NCBI GenBank assembly: GCA_019614645.1
Contig: JABWDB010000048.1
Location: forward strand, 1,046,001 to 1,110,000
Source of the DNA: Stratiolaelaps scimitus
Lineage: Eukaryota; Arthropoda; Arachnida; Mesostigmata; Laelapidae
Direction of reading: 5' to 3'
DNA length: 64,000 nucleotides
The notes below the pieces were generated by a model. It saw nothing but the letters and a program-made list of their open reading frames with translations, was not told the DNA's origin and made no database searches. Both the position numbers and the translations under genes were made by a program. Shown here piece after piece: positions 23,395 to 34,442 of the stretch (its first letter is position 1; each line of letters starts with the position of its first letter).

Positions 23395-23605
23395 GTCCAC
23401 CTTGCAACCGAAGAAGGAGGAGACGAACGTAGGTGCTCAGGGGTGCACCGATGCCCACCGTGGCACATTTGCGTTTCAAGGGGTTCCGGGAGTTCATCTT
23501 GTGAAGGCTTATGCCGTGAAAGCAGTTGTTGCACCGTTGAAGGCTGAGGGAAATGTAGAAATCTCTGAGAGAGTCAGCCCACAGAAGAGTTACTTTAGTA
23601 TTTCT
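23395..23605 (+). mobile_element. SINE-B copy next to SINE-A
   Basis: CTTGCAACCGAAGAAGGAGG, a lost B box, TTGCGTTTCAAGGGGTTCCG, then GAAAGCAGTTGTTGCACCGT and GTTGAAGGCTGAGG. Confidence 0.75.
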
Positions 23606-24616
23606 ATATATTACATTATATAATTATTTTTATAATTATATACATATTACCCTGAACCACACTTGGGTGTATTTTCTGCCGTACGACGTTTATACGCTAT
23701 TAGGTTAATGAAAACGAATCTAATTCCGACTTATAGCGCATACAGCTTAGCAGTAAAGTTTCAACGAGCATCTATGCGGGCGATGTTTCGCTAATTAATA
23801 ATCACACAGGTGTCCTACCTGTAATTACCATGCACCGCTATCCGCGCTTATCGCAACAGTAAATTCCCTCAAAAAAAAATACGAACATTTTCACAAAATA
23901 CAGCTCCCATTGCCTATTGTCATCCAACGACAGAATTCTACAACATCCGTCACGAGCGGTCGCTCTCAGCATTGCTCTCCCATCGATCGTAATAACTATT
24001 GATCGCCTAACGTTAATTGAATCTAATTAGATTAATACAATGTTTGCATGAATCGCGCGCCGTCCTTCTGATTGTTACCGAACGATCTTCCACGGACGTG
24101 GTCAGCAGATGCCTCCGCGCGAGTATTGCCGCGACATTAGCGAGCGTCAACGGTACGAGGCAAGGGTAACGCTACAGACCACGACGGTGGCAATTAGTTC
24201 GGTATAATTATCATCGTATTCGGCTCGTGCATTGGGGTCGCGGTGAATTCGATTCGTCCGCTTCGAGCCGATATGACAGTGCGAGTAGGTGTTTTAATTG
24301 ATTCGGACGTGTACATTCGGGCAGGCGATCGTTCATAAACCGTCTATTATAATTAATGTTATTATTATTATTAATTTTCAAGTCGAAAGGTATATATATA
24401 TATGTCACATAGGCATCATCAGGTGTTCACTGGTGACCACGAAGCTGGCGGACAAATAAATAGGCTTATATTAGCCTTCTTGAAGACGTTACTGCAGGAG
24501 GTAAATGTTTGTTTTTGTTGTTGTCAGTGTTCTCTAATGACAACCTAATCCTTTGCAAATGAGTGCATGTTGGAGAGAGAGAGATTTGTTAAAGATCGGT
24601 TTTTGGGAAACTTACT
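23606..24616. other. AT-rich, no gene seen
   Basis: A short ATT run lies at 24356-24373. No coding signal. Confidence 0.55.
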
Positions 24617-24695
24617 TGGATGACATATAGGAGAACTTAGGCATTGAACAAATTGCAGTTCCTTTAATAAACCAATAAAGCATCACCTTTACTTG
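24617..24695 (+). mobile_element. SINE-A, tail copy
   Basis: ATGACATATAGGAGAACTTA followed by the canonical AATAAACCAATAAA tail. No head. Confidence 0.75.
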
Positions 24696-25242
24696 ACCTT
24701 CACGCAACAACCAGACGGTATTCTTTCAGCGCGAATAGTACCTGAAATACTACATAGAACAAGAAAGATTCAAATTAGGCTTTGTACAAGGCAATATCAG
24801 CTTCGTAGACCTGGCAACTCGAGCTAATCAATTCAACAGCCACCAATATATTTATATAAAGGGGGTCTGTATTAATCTAAGCTGTGAGGTTGCTCGTCTC
24901 CAACGTGGGATACCCCCCGATCAAACGTCGGAGTTACCCCCCAAAGTAATCGGTGAAAGTCTTCAGGTCGAACAACATCAGCACGAAATGTGTTATGACG
25001 ATGAGGTGGTGACGAGAACTAGATGAAACGAACGTTATTGCTGCTGTGTCATTGTATCAGCTCATTACTTGGCTTCGTCGGTCCACATCCGTGCAGATCA
25101 CTGCCGCAACCTCAATTGTCATCTTTCAGCCAAGAGCCGCACAGCGCTTGGCCTCTCCGTACATGATACAATCTCGGAGTCGACAGCTCTTCCCCTATTC
25201 GCGTGCACCCGGTGGATTCAATGCCCGCTGAATGTCCGTCCT

Positions 25243-25303
25243 ACCATATATATATATATATATGTATATATATGGATAAAGAGAGAGAGAGAGAGAGAGA
25301 GGA
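25243..25303. repeat. (TA)n then (GA)n microsatellites
   Basis: TA tract with a GTA interruption, followed by about 22 bp of GA. Confidence 0.95.
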
Positions 25304-27169
25304 ATCATAGCGACAACGCATTATGGCCTCCCTCAGCTGGCCAGCGCCCCCGAGTAGAAGGAACAGAAGAGGCCAATAAGAGGCAATACCCTAAGTGCAC
25401 CAGCAGAAACGCACGTTACGACGGCAACAACAACAACAACGACGAGAACGACAACACCATCATTCGTTTACGGGAAGACCATCGCCTTCTTCTCATGTTG
25501 ATGTAAGCTACTGCTGCCTGACTCGCACCCCCAGCCCCCGCCTCGTACAGCGGCAAACAGCACCTCCTCATCGGCAACTACCCCCAACTTTCCTCTCTCG
25601 CTCTCTCTCTCTCGCTTCGATGTCTCCGTTATCCCTCGCGTCGACTTCGCGAAATCCTCGACGCCCTTCACCGGCCCCGTCCACATCGTTTTGACTTCGC
25701 GCCTCCCTAAACGCCCACACCTTAACACCTCCTGGCGGGAACCCCCGCACCGCACAAATCCAATACTTTAATCGAATCTGCTGCTGCTGCTGCGGCGGCG
25801 GCGGCGGCGGCTGCCTGTTCTCTCCCTCCGGCCTCTCGTTGTCCTCTCGTTATTTGCTGTCGACGTGGTGCTCATGTTCGATACATTGCCACATCGTAGC
25901 AGCTATTGGTGGCGGTGATGGTGACGACCGCTGGCTCTGTTTCTACGACTACTACAACTACTACTACCGCTGCTGCTGCCGCTGCTGCTGCTGCTGCTCC
26001 TCCGGCAACAGCAACTACCCTCGGAAAACCTTGTAAGTAGCTGGCTCAATACGCCGCTATGTGTATCCTATATGTGTGCGTATGTGTGTGTGTCTCTTTG
26101 CATGAATCTATTAATACGATACATCCCCTCGCCATTCGGTAGCTCCGTTCACTGCCTACTGCAGCTCTCCTTCTTCTTAGCTGTATCCGCTTCTCCTGCT
26201 TCTGTCGAATTTCCAAATCCGCGCGCTAGCGACTAATACCCATCATCGAACTCGGCGACTCGCCGGGTGGGTGGATGCTTCGGTCGCTAGCCGAGCCTCC
26301 ACCTCTCAGCCTCCCCACTGGCCGAGGACAACATAACACCAGCTATTCTGTTTAAGGACATATAGTGTGGAGCAGGGCACGTGGGCCGAAACATCCCACA
26401 TACATGCATGCACGCGCACCCCTACACGGGGGTCTCGCAGACGGCGATCTCAGAACGACCTCTTCCGCCATAGTGGAAGTCTATATAGGTAAACAGCTGG
26501 CGGTAGACGAGGGCGCCTCCGCTGCTGCGGCAATACCAGCAGCAGCAGCAGTAGTAACATCAGTCTGAGGAGGTGCTGTTTTGGGGTTAGTAGTGGCCAA
26601 GTGTGTGCTGGGACGTTGAGGGTAAGATGTGGGTTTGTCGGGGGGGCTGTAGCTTCTGTCATAGCGTCCCACCTAATCATAAAAGCTGCTTCGCAGCTTA
26701 GGGCGCCTGCCGTCTGCTGGTGAATTCAGCGCCACGGTAGAACGACAGAGGCCGACCGGTGTGGGCACCACAGAGGATGCCGTGTCGTACACAAACGACG
26801 ACCTGCCGATCTGCTGCCAGATTAGCTGGCTAGCTGCTACCTGCTCTATATCGCTTGGCTATAATGATTCCTCGGGACCGAGATCGATCTGAAGTGCACA
26901 GGACATATAGGACACACACACACACATGAACACTAAGGTATACAGGGCGGGGCGGAGGTGGAAGGACACATCATAGGAGAGAGCATCTGGCCTCTGGAGC
27001 GAAGATACCGACGACAACTTCTTGGCCTGTCGTAACCGATCGTGGAGAAGGGGGAGGTTGGAGCTAAAAAATCTTAGTCGTCTTTGGCAATGACTTACGA
27101 TTATTTGGGAAACATGACGCACCTAAACACTCGGTACTGAGCACCAGAATCGCTCCTAGACACACTCCC

Positions 27170-27198
<29 letters not shown>
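27170..27198. repeat. (TA)n microsatellite
   Basis: About 29 bp of TA. Confidence 0.95.
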
Positions 27199-27200
<2 letters not shown>

Positions 27201-27710
27201 CGTAAGCTAGTAGAGATGTCGCAGTGGAAAAGAACTGGCAAGCACTGAGTATTCATAATTTACGAGGAAAAACTAATTAACATATATGCCGATATTAAAA
27301 ATGAAAATGGGGTGAGATAAATAATTAGGGCTCAAAATTGACTACTAGTACTAGAGTGCGAGACGTCCTTTTTAAGGACATGAGCTAACGGGATATGAAG
27401 GACTGAAGCGAAAAGTTAGCACGGTATGAGCAGGACCTGAACAGGGTTGCCTGACCTCTTGGGCATTTTATTTAACCATGAAACTGCGGCGCCACTTTTA
27501 ATATAATAGTCAGTGGTCGATTGTCGGATACTCAAATGGCCGACCACCGTGCCCCTCAATCATGGATCGCCCGGGTTCGTCTTCCCAGCTGAGACTCGGT
27601 GATCGTTCTCACATTTACATATGGGTTCTAAACATCAGTTTAGCACGCAGTTGCATTTGGCTGACGTGGATGTTCACTGTAATCTTAATGTCTCTCTCCC
27701 TATCGTAATG

Positions 27711-27850
27711 TCAGCGCGGTGGCTTGGACGGCTGAGTCTCTGGCTGTAAAAAGCCAGAGGCCGCAGGTTCGAATCCCGTTGCATGACATATAAGAGAACT
27801 TAAGCATTCTATGCAGTTCCTTTAATAAATCAATAAAGTCTTACCTTACC
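27711..27850 (+). mobile_element. SINE-A, full-length young copy
   Basis: The tRNA-like head (GGTGGCTTGGACGGCTGAGT region, CTGGCT/AGCCAG anticodon-like stem, B box GGTTCGAATCC) is followed by ATGACATATAAGAGAACTTA, the AATAAATCAATAAA tail and a CTTACCTTACC end. The head resembles a class II tRNA (Leu or Ser). From the B box on it differs by one base from the copy at 41982-42067. Confidence 0.85.
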
Positions 27851-28617
27851 TCTCGCTCTCTACCTATAATTTTCTCCTGAGTATAAAATGGGTCTCCGCC
27901 GTGGCACAAGGACCACTGCACGTTTTGGATACTGAGAGATTTCAGCTCCTGAGATGTTTTATTCTATGTCGGACATTCGTTATGATTATGCGTCTTAACT
28001 AGATATTGCCAATAGGCTACGCGTCTGAGATATGAAATATAATTAGGTAAAGCCGTTGGGGGCAGTTGGGGGTGTTGAAGGCAGTCGAAGCCTGAAGTCA
28101 CGCTCACCTCAGACAATGGGAGACGATGTTATTTTAGCTCCTAATACAACAAGATCAATACGAAGCTGTTTGTCTGTCAATGCCGATTGAGACCATTTGC
28201 TCGATAGAAATGTGTGTGTGTGTCCACAATGATTAAGGACGCGCATTTAATTTTACCCATGTGGCCCCGATAGGGATACCGTGGCATCTCCATTGTGCTC
28301 CTTGCAATGTCGTACTGTTTTTTTGAACCTAACGTATGTATCTAATATTTGACTGAACCTCATATTCGTTTGGTATCGTCCAAACGAATTTCTTCCAATG
28401 TATCTTTACTTTCAGTAATAATCGCGACTACGATAGCAGCGAAATCCCAAATGTTCCCAGTCCCTGTAACGAGTTCTTGCAATGATCTTCGACGAAGCTC
28501 ATCAATTTGACCTAATCATCTGCACAAATCGAACGTAAACAATTTCAATAGAAACCTGTCCTCATCTGGAACGTAATCGGTCAGCTCTTTCGATTCGAAG
28601 CAGCCGCTTATTGCTGG

Positions 28618-28618
28618 G

Positions 28619-28652
<34 letters not shown>
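28618..28652. repeat. (TA)n then (GT)n
   Basis: Compound TA/GT dinucleotide tract; another TA tract lies at 28801-28819. Confidence 0.95.
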
Positions 28653-29775
28653 CTCGTATAGCCTCGACTGAAAGCTTTGTCTATTCGGCTCGTTCGAGTT
28701 GTTCATGGTGAGCACAGATGGGTGGCGGGGTCCGCTGTCTGGCTGGCTGGCTGCCTTAAGGAAAAGGACATAGCAAGGAGTGACAGTGTAAGTACATCCT
28801 ATATATATATATATATATACGTTGTTACTTACTTAGCTACAATAGGAGAACACAGGTCGGTCGGGCGAGGTTGAAGGGGCGGTGGGGTAAACCGGGGGTG
28901 CGGACGACAAGACGAAGCAGCAGAGAGGAACTCGGGAAGGAGATGGTCGAACGAACTTCAACGGGCGATTGAAAGGGACTTGCACCTCGGGGGAGCAAGC
29001 CGCCGCTGGAAGTCAAGTAATTGCAATGTGATTTGTGGTCGCAGGTGCGAAGCTCTCGGTAGCGGCCAGCAGCAAGTAAGCAGAAAGGCGAGAGAGCAAA
29101 TGGACGCTTGCAAGAACCACCGAACACGAAGTCGGACGGGGAGGAGGCGAGCGAGAGAGAGAGAGACAAGCAGAGGCAGCACAGCATACATTGACTACTG
29201 GTTGCTATGGTGGTGGTGGAGGTGTCATAGCACTACTAAGCGACTGGTGCTTCTGAACCTGCGAGGCTCAGGAGGTAGGACAGCCTGCGATCTCTCGAAG
29301 CGACTCCTGCAGGCGGCAGGAATCGTTTGGAGAGCGGGGGTACCGTGGCCCTGAGTCCAAGCCAAGCGTTGGAGTGCGGTTAGCGGTAGTGGATACCCGT
29401 TGCGGTGCGGCGTTTCGGTGGACACGGACTTGGGGTCTATGGCGAGAATTTCGAGCGGATCCTCGATGCGGTGGACTCGAGGGAGCTGGGAGGAACACCC
29501 ACAATGGAACACACAGCAGACTAATATAGAGGTCCATGTAGGATGACAGCGGCTGAGGACGACGGAAGGGAACGAACAATGCTGTGTATCTGTGCGCACA
29601 ACGATCTCGTGCTAGTGTACGGCAGTGGCGGGTAAAACTGGAGGTTTTTCCCGGGAGTGTTGCGGGTTTGGGGGGCCAAGATGGTACGGCTGCAGCGAGA
29701 CACGCGCTGCTAACCGCTGGGGATTTGGATGAATCGTTTGTTCGCGCGATCCGCGCTGACGATGGTGCCCATCGC

Positions 29776-29827
29776 GGAGATGGGGTAGCCAGATCGGAGG
29801 TGAGATCGGTCTGGCTACCCCATCTCC
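29776..29827. repeat. 21-bp hairpin, one mismatch
   Basis: Left arm GGAGATGGGGTAGCCAGATC+G; the right arm pairs with one G.T position; 10-nt loop. Confidence 0.9.
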
Positions 29828-30161
29828 GGATCTCATCGAATGGGTTAAAACGACAAGCAGAACGAGGCAGGGTAAGAGGCGGTAAATTTCAACAGACGTG
29901 GTGATCAATGCTCTCTGCCGGTGGATCCATTGTGAAATTGCAGCTGGCTCGTGACGCCATTGGGGAAATAATACGTGAGTATGCGGAGTTGTGTGTGTGT
30001 CGGTGTATGTATAGGTATTATCGGGTATGGAATTAAGATGCTTGTCTGTCAATTTTTTTTTGTTTTGTTTTTTTGTGGAAAATGATCTTTAATCTCTAGA
30101 TTGAGTACATTTTGTTGTTCGGCTATTAGTGTACGAATGAATATATTTTACACACTAATTC

Positions 30162-30208
30162 AGTATATATATATGTATATATATATATATACATTATATA
30201 TATATATC
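30162..30208. repeat. Interrupted (TA)n tract
   Basis: Several TA runs within AT-rich DNA upstream of the MITE. Confidence 0.9.
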
Positions 30209-30394
30209 AATGTCTATATTATTAATATAATATTAATTAATTAGGGGGTGTCCAACGAGAAGACATTTGGGAGGTGAAGGGAGACCTCTCATCTAAGAGG
30301 CTAAAGCTCGCGTATGACGACCAGGAAACACCTTGCTCTGAGACATATAATAGATAGTTTAGGCTCGACTTGGTAAATTCGTTGAGAATTCCTA

Positions 30395-30621
30395 CAGTGG
30401 TGTGCATAAACTTAACGCACCCCTATATTTCAACAAATCATTATAAAGAATACACATTTGAGGCATTTATTCTGTATCCGATTAATGTACGTGTCAAATA
30501 ACATACGCACCGGAAAGAACAGAGCATCTGACGTCGCATGCAGCCTGCTACAATATAATGTGTCATATTTCGGTGGTGCAACATTATAATGCACCCTGCG
30601 TTAAGTTTATGCACACCACTG
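30395..30621. mobile_element. Tc1/mariner-type MITE (227 bp)
   Basis: Perfect 25-bp terminal inverted repeats begin CAGTGGTGTGCATAAACTTA. TA dinucleotides at 30393-30394 and 30622-30623 are the expected target duplication. The interior has no transposase frame. The CAGTGGTGTGCA start is typical of Tc1/mariner ends. Confidence 0.88.
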
Positions 30622-30884
30622 TATATAGCCACCTCTGAACTGGCTCGTATTAAGCTCCAAGTTTCGTTTATGTTCGTGTTTATATTATTTATATATTGGG
30701 ACCTATATTTCATCTACGTATAAGGTTGCATGGGCTGAAACCTAAAACGAATTCCTTCGATCACTTGGAACAAGCTAACGACAAATTTTGATGGTGTTTG
30801 AAGGTTTGTAACTAAACAAGTATTCGTATAAAAATAAACGTTCGCCGTTTTATTGTCGTATATATAACAATTTGCGTCGGGATT

Positions 30885-31062
30885 ACGCGGAGAATCTTTG
30901 GAGTTCTTTATCATCTTTCTTTTTCTGAAGATTCTTGCCAGGTACGAGTACTCAAGGGAATAAGCAAAGGTGGCCCCGGCAGGTCCTCATAGTAATATCT
31001 AAAGGTCAAGGGCTGTTAGATAGGGGAACAGTTGAGGGTCAGCTCGAAAAACAATTAGTTAG
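30885..31062 (+). mobile_element. Family D retroposon copy
   Basis: It shares the blocks GGAGAATCTTTGGAGTTCTT, GAAGATTCTTGCCAGGTACG, AATAAGCAAAGGTGGCCCCG and the terminal GGTCAGCTCGAAAAACAATTA with the other copies. Only a weak 7-bp AACAATT repeat flanks it. Confidence 0.75.
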
Positions 31063-31720
31063 CTTATCTTGCTTGCTATATTTAGTAGGTGACAATTTTT
31101 AATTAGTTGATGTCGAGACGTTTTTGGGCGAACCTTTGTGACCGTTTGTGGAAGTGATGTCTGTCCATCTTTCATATAACTGAACGTGTTTTGCCACAGA
31201 TATAAATTAAGGAAACGAATGCATTTAAGAATATTTCTAATTACAACATAAACGAAAAATGTTCAAGCTGATGGTAATTCAATGGGGGGCCCGTGTACGC
31301 AATACGAAGGTTAACCTAATAATTCTCTCTTAAACGAAATTAACTCTAATTTCGTTAGCGCAGAAGCCAAGCGGACGGCTGGATGCCAAGTCAATTACTT
31401 AAATCCATTAGGGAAAACACGGTCCGGATGTAAAAAGGTTTTAATCTCGACCCTCAACCCCTCCCCCTCGAGAGACACTATATCCCGCCGTTGGGAAATG
31501 CTGCTGTTTCTTTGCTAAAATGCACCGTAGACACCGATAGAAGATCTTTAGCAGCGTGGACGACTGTCGTAGTATAATGCCGAGTGAGTCGGCATAGGGG
31601 CTAAGGCTACAAATGCAGATGGGTGCATCATCAAGCTGAATAGGTTCAAAGAAGCTGAGGGGACACGACTGACGAAAGGACTCGATTGGTGTCACTAATA
31701 TATTCATTAGTATTCAATAC
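31063..31720. other. No gene seen
   Basis: Short frames only; a G9-type run lies just downstream at 31861. Confidence 0.55.
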
Positions 31721-31853
31721 CAATGACCACGGTAGGTCTTCGGCTGTGAACTGGCGGAGGCCGCAGGTTCAAGACCCGCGACCTGGTGAGGACAGATCGA
31801 GACGGTGAGTTAAAGATTGTAAAAAAAAATGCGGTTCCGTGAATAAACCTTTG
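31721..31853 (+). mobile_element. SINE-A, diverged copy
   Basis: Contains CGGAGGCCGCAGGTTCAAGACC (B-box region) and a tail with an A9 run and GAATAAACC. Confidence 0.65.
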
Positions 31854-31871
31854 CCGGCGCGGGGGGGGGTC

Positions 31872-31956
31872 GATTGAACGGTGGATGGCTAAGTGGCCTC
31901 TTGTAGGTAAAATGGCCTAGGGCGCAGGTTACGAGTCACGCGACGTCGTAATGACG
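31872..31956 (+). mobile_element. SINE-A head fragment cut by the LTR element
   Basis: A head-like segment (GGTGGATGGCTAAGTGGCCT, then GCAGGTTACGAGTC) ends where the 3' LTR begins. No tail is visible beyond the LTR element at 34056. Confidence 0.5.
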
Positions 31957-32137
31957 TGTACAGAACTTGTATGGTGGGTTAACTTGGCAATCAATTGGGG
32001 TATTAGTGTCTGGGGTATTAGTGTCTTTTGTATCGTATATATATATTTCTGATATCTGGAATCTTCTGATATCTCAATCCTTGTATACTATAATACTTTT
32101 AGTATCAAGCCCACGTTTATTTGTCATAATCACAACA
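31957..32137 (-). repeat. 3' LTR of the Gypsy-type element (shorter)
   Basis: Read on the minus strand, it begins TGTTGTGATTATGACAAATA, immediately after the polypurine tract. It carries the same GGAATC and ATATATATTTC block as the other LTR, with a short internal duplication of GTATTAGTGTCT. The lower boundary is approximate. Confidence 0.7.
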
Positions 32138-32294
32138 TTCCTCCCTTACTTCGTATTGAAGTCGATCATATGTCTTGTTCTTGAACGCGACTTTTAGGCG
32201 TGATGGAGTCGATTCCGTTTCGGATATCGACGTCTGACTGCAGTGATTTCAGTAGGATGTGATGTAGATTGATAATCAACAAGCTCAATCTCAA

Positions 32295-32516
32295 TTTTTT
32301 TTTGCGAGCTGACCCTCAGCTGTTCCCCTTTTATCTGACAGGCCTCAGCTCTTAACCTTTAGGTATTACTCTGAGGACCTGTCGGGGCCACCTTTGCTTA
32401 TTCTCTTCCTTACTCATACCTGACAAGAATCTTCAGATAAAGAAAGATGATAAAGAACTCCAAAGATGCATTCCTGACAGGCAACATTCTCATCGACATT
32501 CTCCGCGTCTGACAGG
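32295..32516 (-). mobile_element. Family D retroposon nested in the Gypsy-type element
   Basis: A 222-bp insertion with a 3' A9 end (T run at 32295-32303) and a perfect 18-bp target duplication, CAACAAGCTCAATCTCAA, at 32277-32294 and 32517-32534. It ends in the conserved GAGCTGA...TCAGCTC stem shared with four other copies in the window. No open frame and no obvious tRNA-like head are visible. Confidence 0.85.
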
Positions 32517-32601
32517 CAACAAGCTCAATCTCAACCTCAATCTACTTGTTGATTATTGAGATACTATAATGGGAAACTTGGATCTTAGAGGAGTCCTCGT
32601 T

Positions 32602-33178
32602 TTAGACTTCTGACGTAATTGGTCGATGTGTCGTCTCCAAGTCAATTTCCCAACTTTCAAATAGGACCTTTCCAATCCTAATGTTGATGATCCAGATGTC
32701 CAGGTTGATTGGATGAGGATTACGATAGTCTTTGATAACGACGATGTCGGCAGGTAACCATTTTGGTTTTAGACTATGTGTTTCAATTGTTGAAGAAGAC
32801 GTGGCAGAACGCATTTCAAAAACTTCCGGCCAGTTCGAGAATGCGTCAACCATAATTAGGAACATTCATTCATTCTTTCAACAGGACCTGCAAAGTCGTA
32901 AGTGAATTCAAATTCTAAGTTCCATTCGTTTGTTTTTTGCTTTGGGTCATGGTTGTATTCGAATACGATGAGGATCCCTTGAGGTTGTTAAGCAGTTTTC
33001 ACAGTTTTCTACGAATTGATAAATATCCCTGTCAAGTCCGGGAAAATAGACGGCATGGAACGGATCGCACGATTTTACCTATTGGCCCGGAATTGACACA
33101 GATATTAATCATCATGTTCATGCAGAGTAATGCCGGGATGACCTTTATGTAGTTCTTTCAGGATTCGATTCGTCGTTT
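32602..33178 (-). pseudogene. Integrase remnant of the Gypsy-type element
   Basis: Minus-strand frames show, in order: a zinc-binding H2C2 landmark (HKGHPG near 33130-33160; VENCENC near 32990-33010), the start of the DDE core (LIMVDAFSNWPEVFEM at about 32810-32865), and then a C-terminal KPKWLPADI-like and VVIKDYRNPH segment. The frame changes between the first two blocks. The rest of the catalytic core is absent, so the catalytic triad cannot be complete. Confidence 0.75.
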
Positions 33179-33799
33179 TTCGAACTAGTCTTTGTAGTTC
33201 GTTGTCGAATTGTCGAATTGGATTGTGTAATTATTGTATTAAGAGTGGGAACTTTAATGACATGCCACGTAGACATTTGTTGTGATCTGGAGTCATTTTA
33301 GAGAAATCTCTGCTCGAGTTCATAGAAACTATACCAGTGTAATCGTCAAATGCCTTGTCGTTATCACTAGTACAATGAATTCGTAAGTATTGATAACGTC
33401 TTGTTACAAATAGATAAATTACAACCTACAAGTTCTTTGAGAGTAGTTATCGTTTCTTGATAATCTAAGCTTGTGCGTTTAATTTTTGCACCATTAACCT
33501 GACCTATCGTTGCCGGTGGGGGCGGCTCGATCTTCGCTTACGACAGTTCCATATCGTGCTAACCAACCCTAGGAAAAGTAATGCCATTCTGCGGATCATA
33601 AACAACGTTTGGTGTTCACCAGACGCTCGTAACCAATATCTTACCTGGTGAGCCCTGTTGGAGAGAAGTGCAAATCTGAAAACACTTTTCTGGAAACACT
33701 TTTCCATGACGGTGGTGACCCGTTCAGCGTTCATTGTATATTCTGTTGGCTGGAGTCCGTTGTTTTTAGTTTGGTCAGACTCCAGCCTCGTCGCCAATG

Positions 33800-34055
33800 G
33801 TGTGACCGGGTGCCGAATGGTAAATAATAATGAATCGGCTTCGTTGTTTGGTGGATTGACTGGGCAATCAATTTGGGTACTAAGTGTCTTTTGTACCGAA
33901 TATATATATTTCTGATTTCTGGAATCTTGTGGTATCTTGATCCTTATTTACAATACAATATACACATACACCTTTATTAACCAAAAGGGGTGGTACATTT
34001 GGATGCTATAATTCTTTTCGAATCAGGGCCAGGTTTATTTGTCATAATCACAGCA
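33800..34055 (-). repeat. 5' LTR of the Gypsy-type element
   Basis: Read on the minus strand, it begins TGCTGTGATTATGACAAATA and ends near CCCGGTCACA. It shares most of its sequence with 31957-32137 but has about 55 bp of extra sequence near 33950-34010. Confidence 0.72.
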
Positions 34056-34329
34056 CGTATGTTACGCTGTCAATATAAAAATAACATAAAACATAGCCGT
34101 TCTATACATCTACCAGTCATCAATGTCGAAAAGAGAAAGTGAATAGTAATTAATAAAAAAACTATAATAGAATATTTTAGGAAAAATTTATCTTCGTCAA
34201 ATTTTTACACAGTCTCAGCGTTTTTTTTTGTTGAAAATTTTTTAAATTTCCTCACAAAAACAGCGCCAGAGCCTTTTAGTTCATCTTCATCATAATTACG
34301 CCTAAAGTGTGCAAATCATGATTCTACAA

Positions 34330-34379
34330 CAGAGAAATTCAGCATTGTGGAATGGCTCTCCCTTTAACAATGAACCAAT
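34330..34379 (+). mobile_element. SINE-A tail fragment
   Basis: TTCAGCATTGTGGAATGGCT then CCCTTTAACAATGAACCAAT is a diverged SINE-A tail. Its end forms the duplicated target of the adjoining R2-type copy. Confidence 0.5.
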
Positions 34380-34442
34380 CCCCCCCCCCATAATCCCTAG
34401 AAATACCGACCTACTGTATGTTTGAATAAACGATATATTCAT
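34380..34442 (+). mobile_element. Very short 3'-end copy of the same R2-type element
   Basis: The sequence begins in a C10 run and continues through ATAATCCCTAGAAATACCGA to GAATAAACGATAT. It matches the 3' end of the 6544-7683 element in the opposite orientation. Direct repeats ATGAACCAAT at 34370-34379 and 34443-34452 flank it, leaving six extra bases at the 3' junction. Confidence 0.8.

Larger units (their letters stand above)
24696..27710. other. No confident gene; several simple repeats
   Basis: A GC-rich part at 25.3-26.7 kb holds CTG and GCG tracts (25780-25812; 25968-26001), and a GTAAGT donor-like site follows an open frame at 26031. No recognisable protein. Confidence 0.5.
27851..30394. 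other. No confident gene
   Basis: GC-rich at 28.85-29.9 kb with overlapping frames, the hairpin at 29776-29827, and AT-rich DNA after 30.05 kb. Confidence 0.5.
31957..34055 (-). mobile_element. Decayed Ty3/Gypsy-type LTR retrotransposon
   Basis: Two related direct repeats enclose about 1.66 kb. Next to the left (3') LTR is a polypurine tract (TAAGGGAGGAA, complement of 32138-32148), and next to the right (5') LTR is TTGGCGACGAGG (complement of 33785-33796), a primer-site-proximal motif common in Gypsy elements. Internal minus-strand frames show an integrase H2C2 region, the start of the integrase core and a pol C-terminal piece, joined by deletions and frameshifts. Gag, protease, reverse transcriptase and RNase H are not recognisable. 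It is non-autonomous and broken. Confidence 0.78.

Noticed and set aside
27711..27790. A tRNA-Leu/Ser-like sequence with B box GGTTCGAATCC
   Set aside because: It is the head of a SINE-A, with a repeat tail and truncated relatives elsewhere in the window. Acceptor-stem pairing is not convincing, so it is not called a tRNA gene.
29690..29800. Possible R2-type endonuclease remnant (RAIRADDGAHRGDG)
   Set aside because: Only a few residues fit the pattern and there is no zinc knuckle upstream. The resemblance is not above chance.
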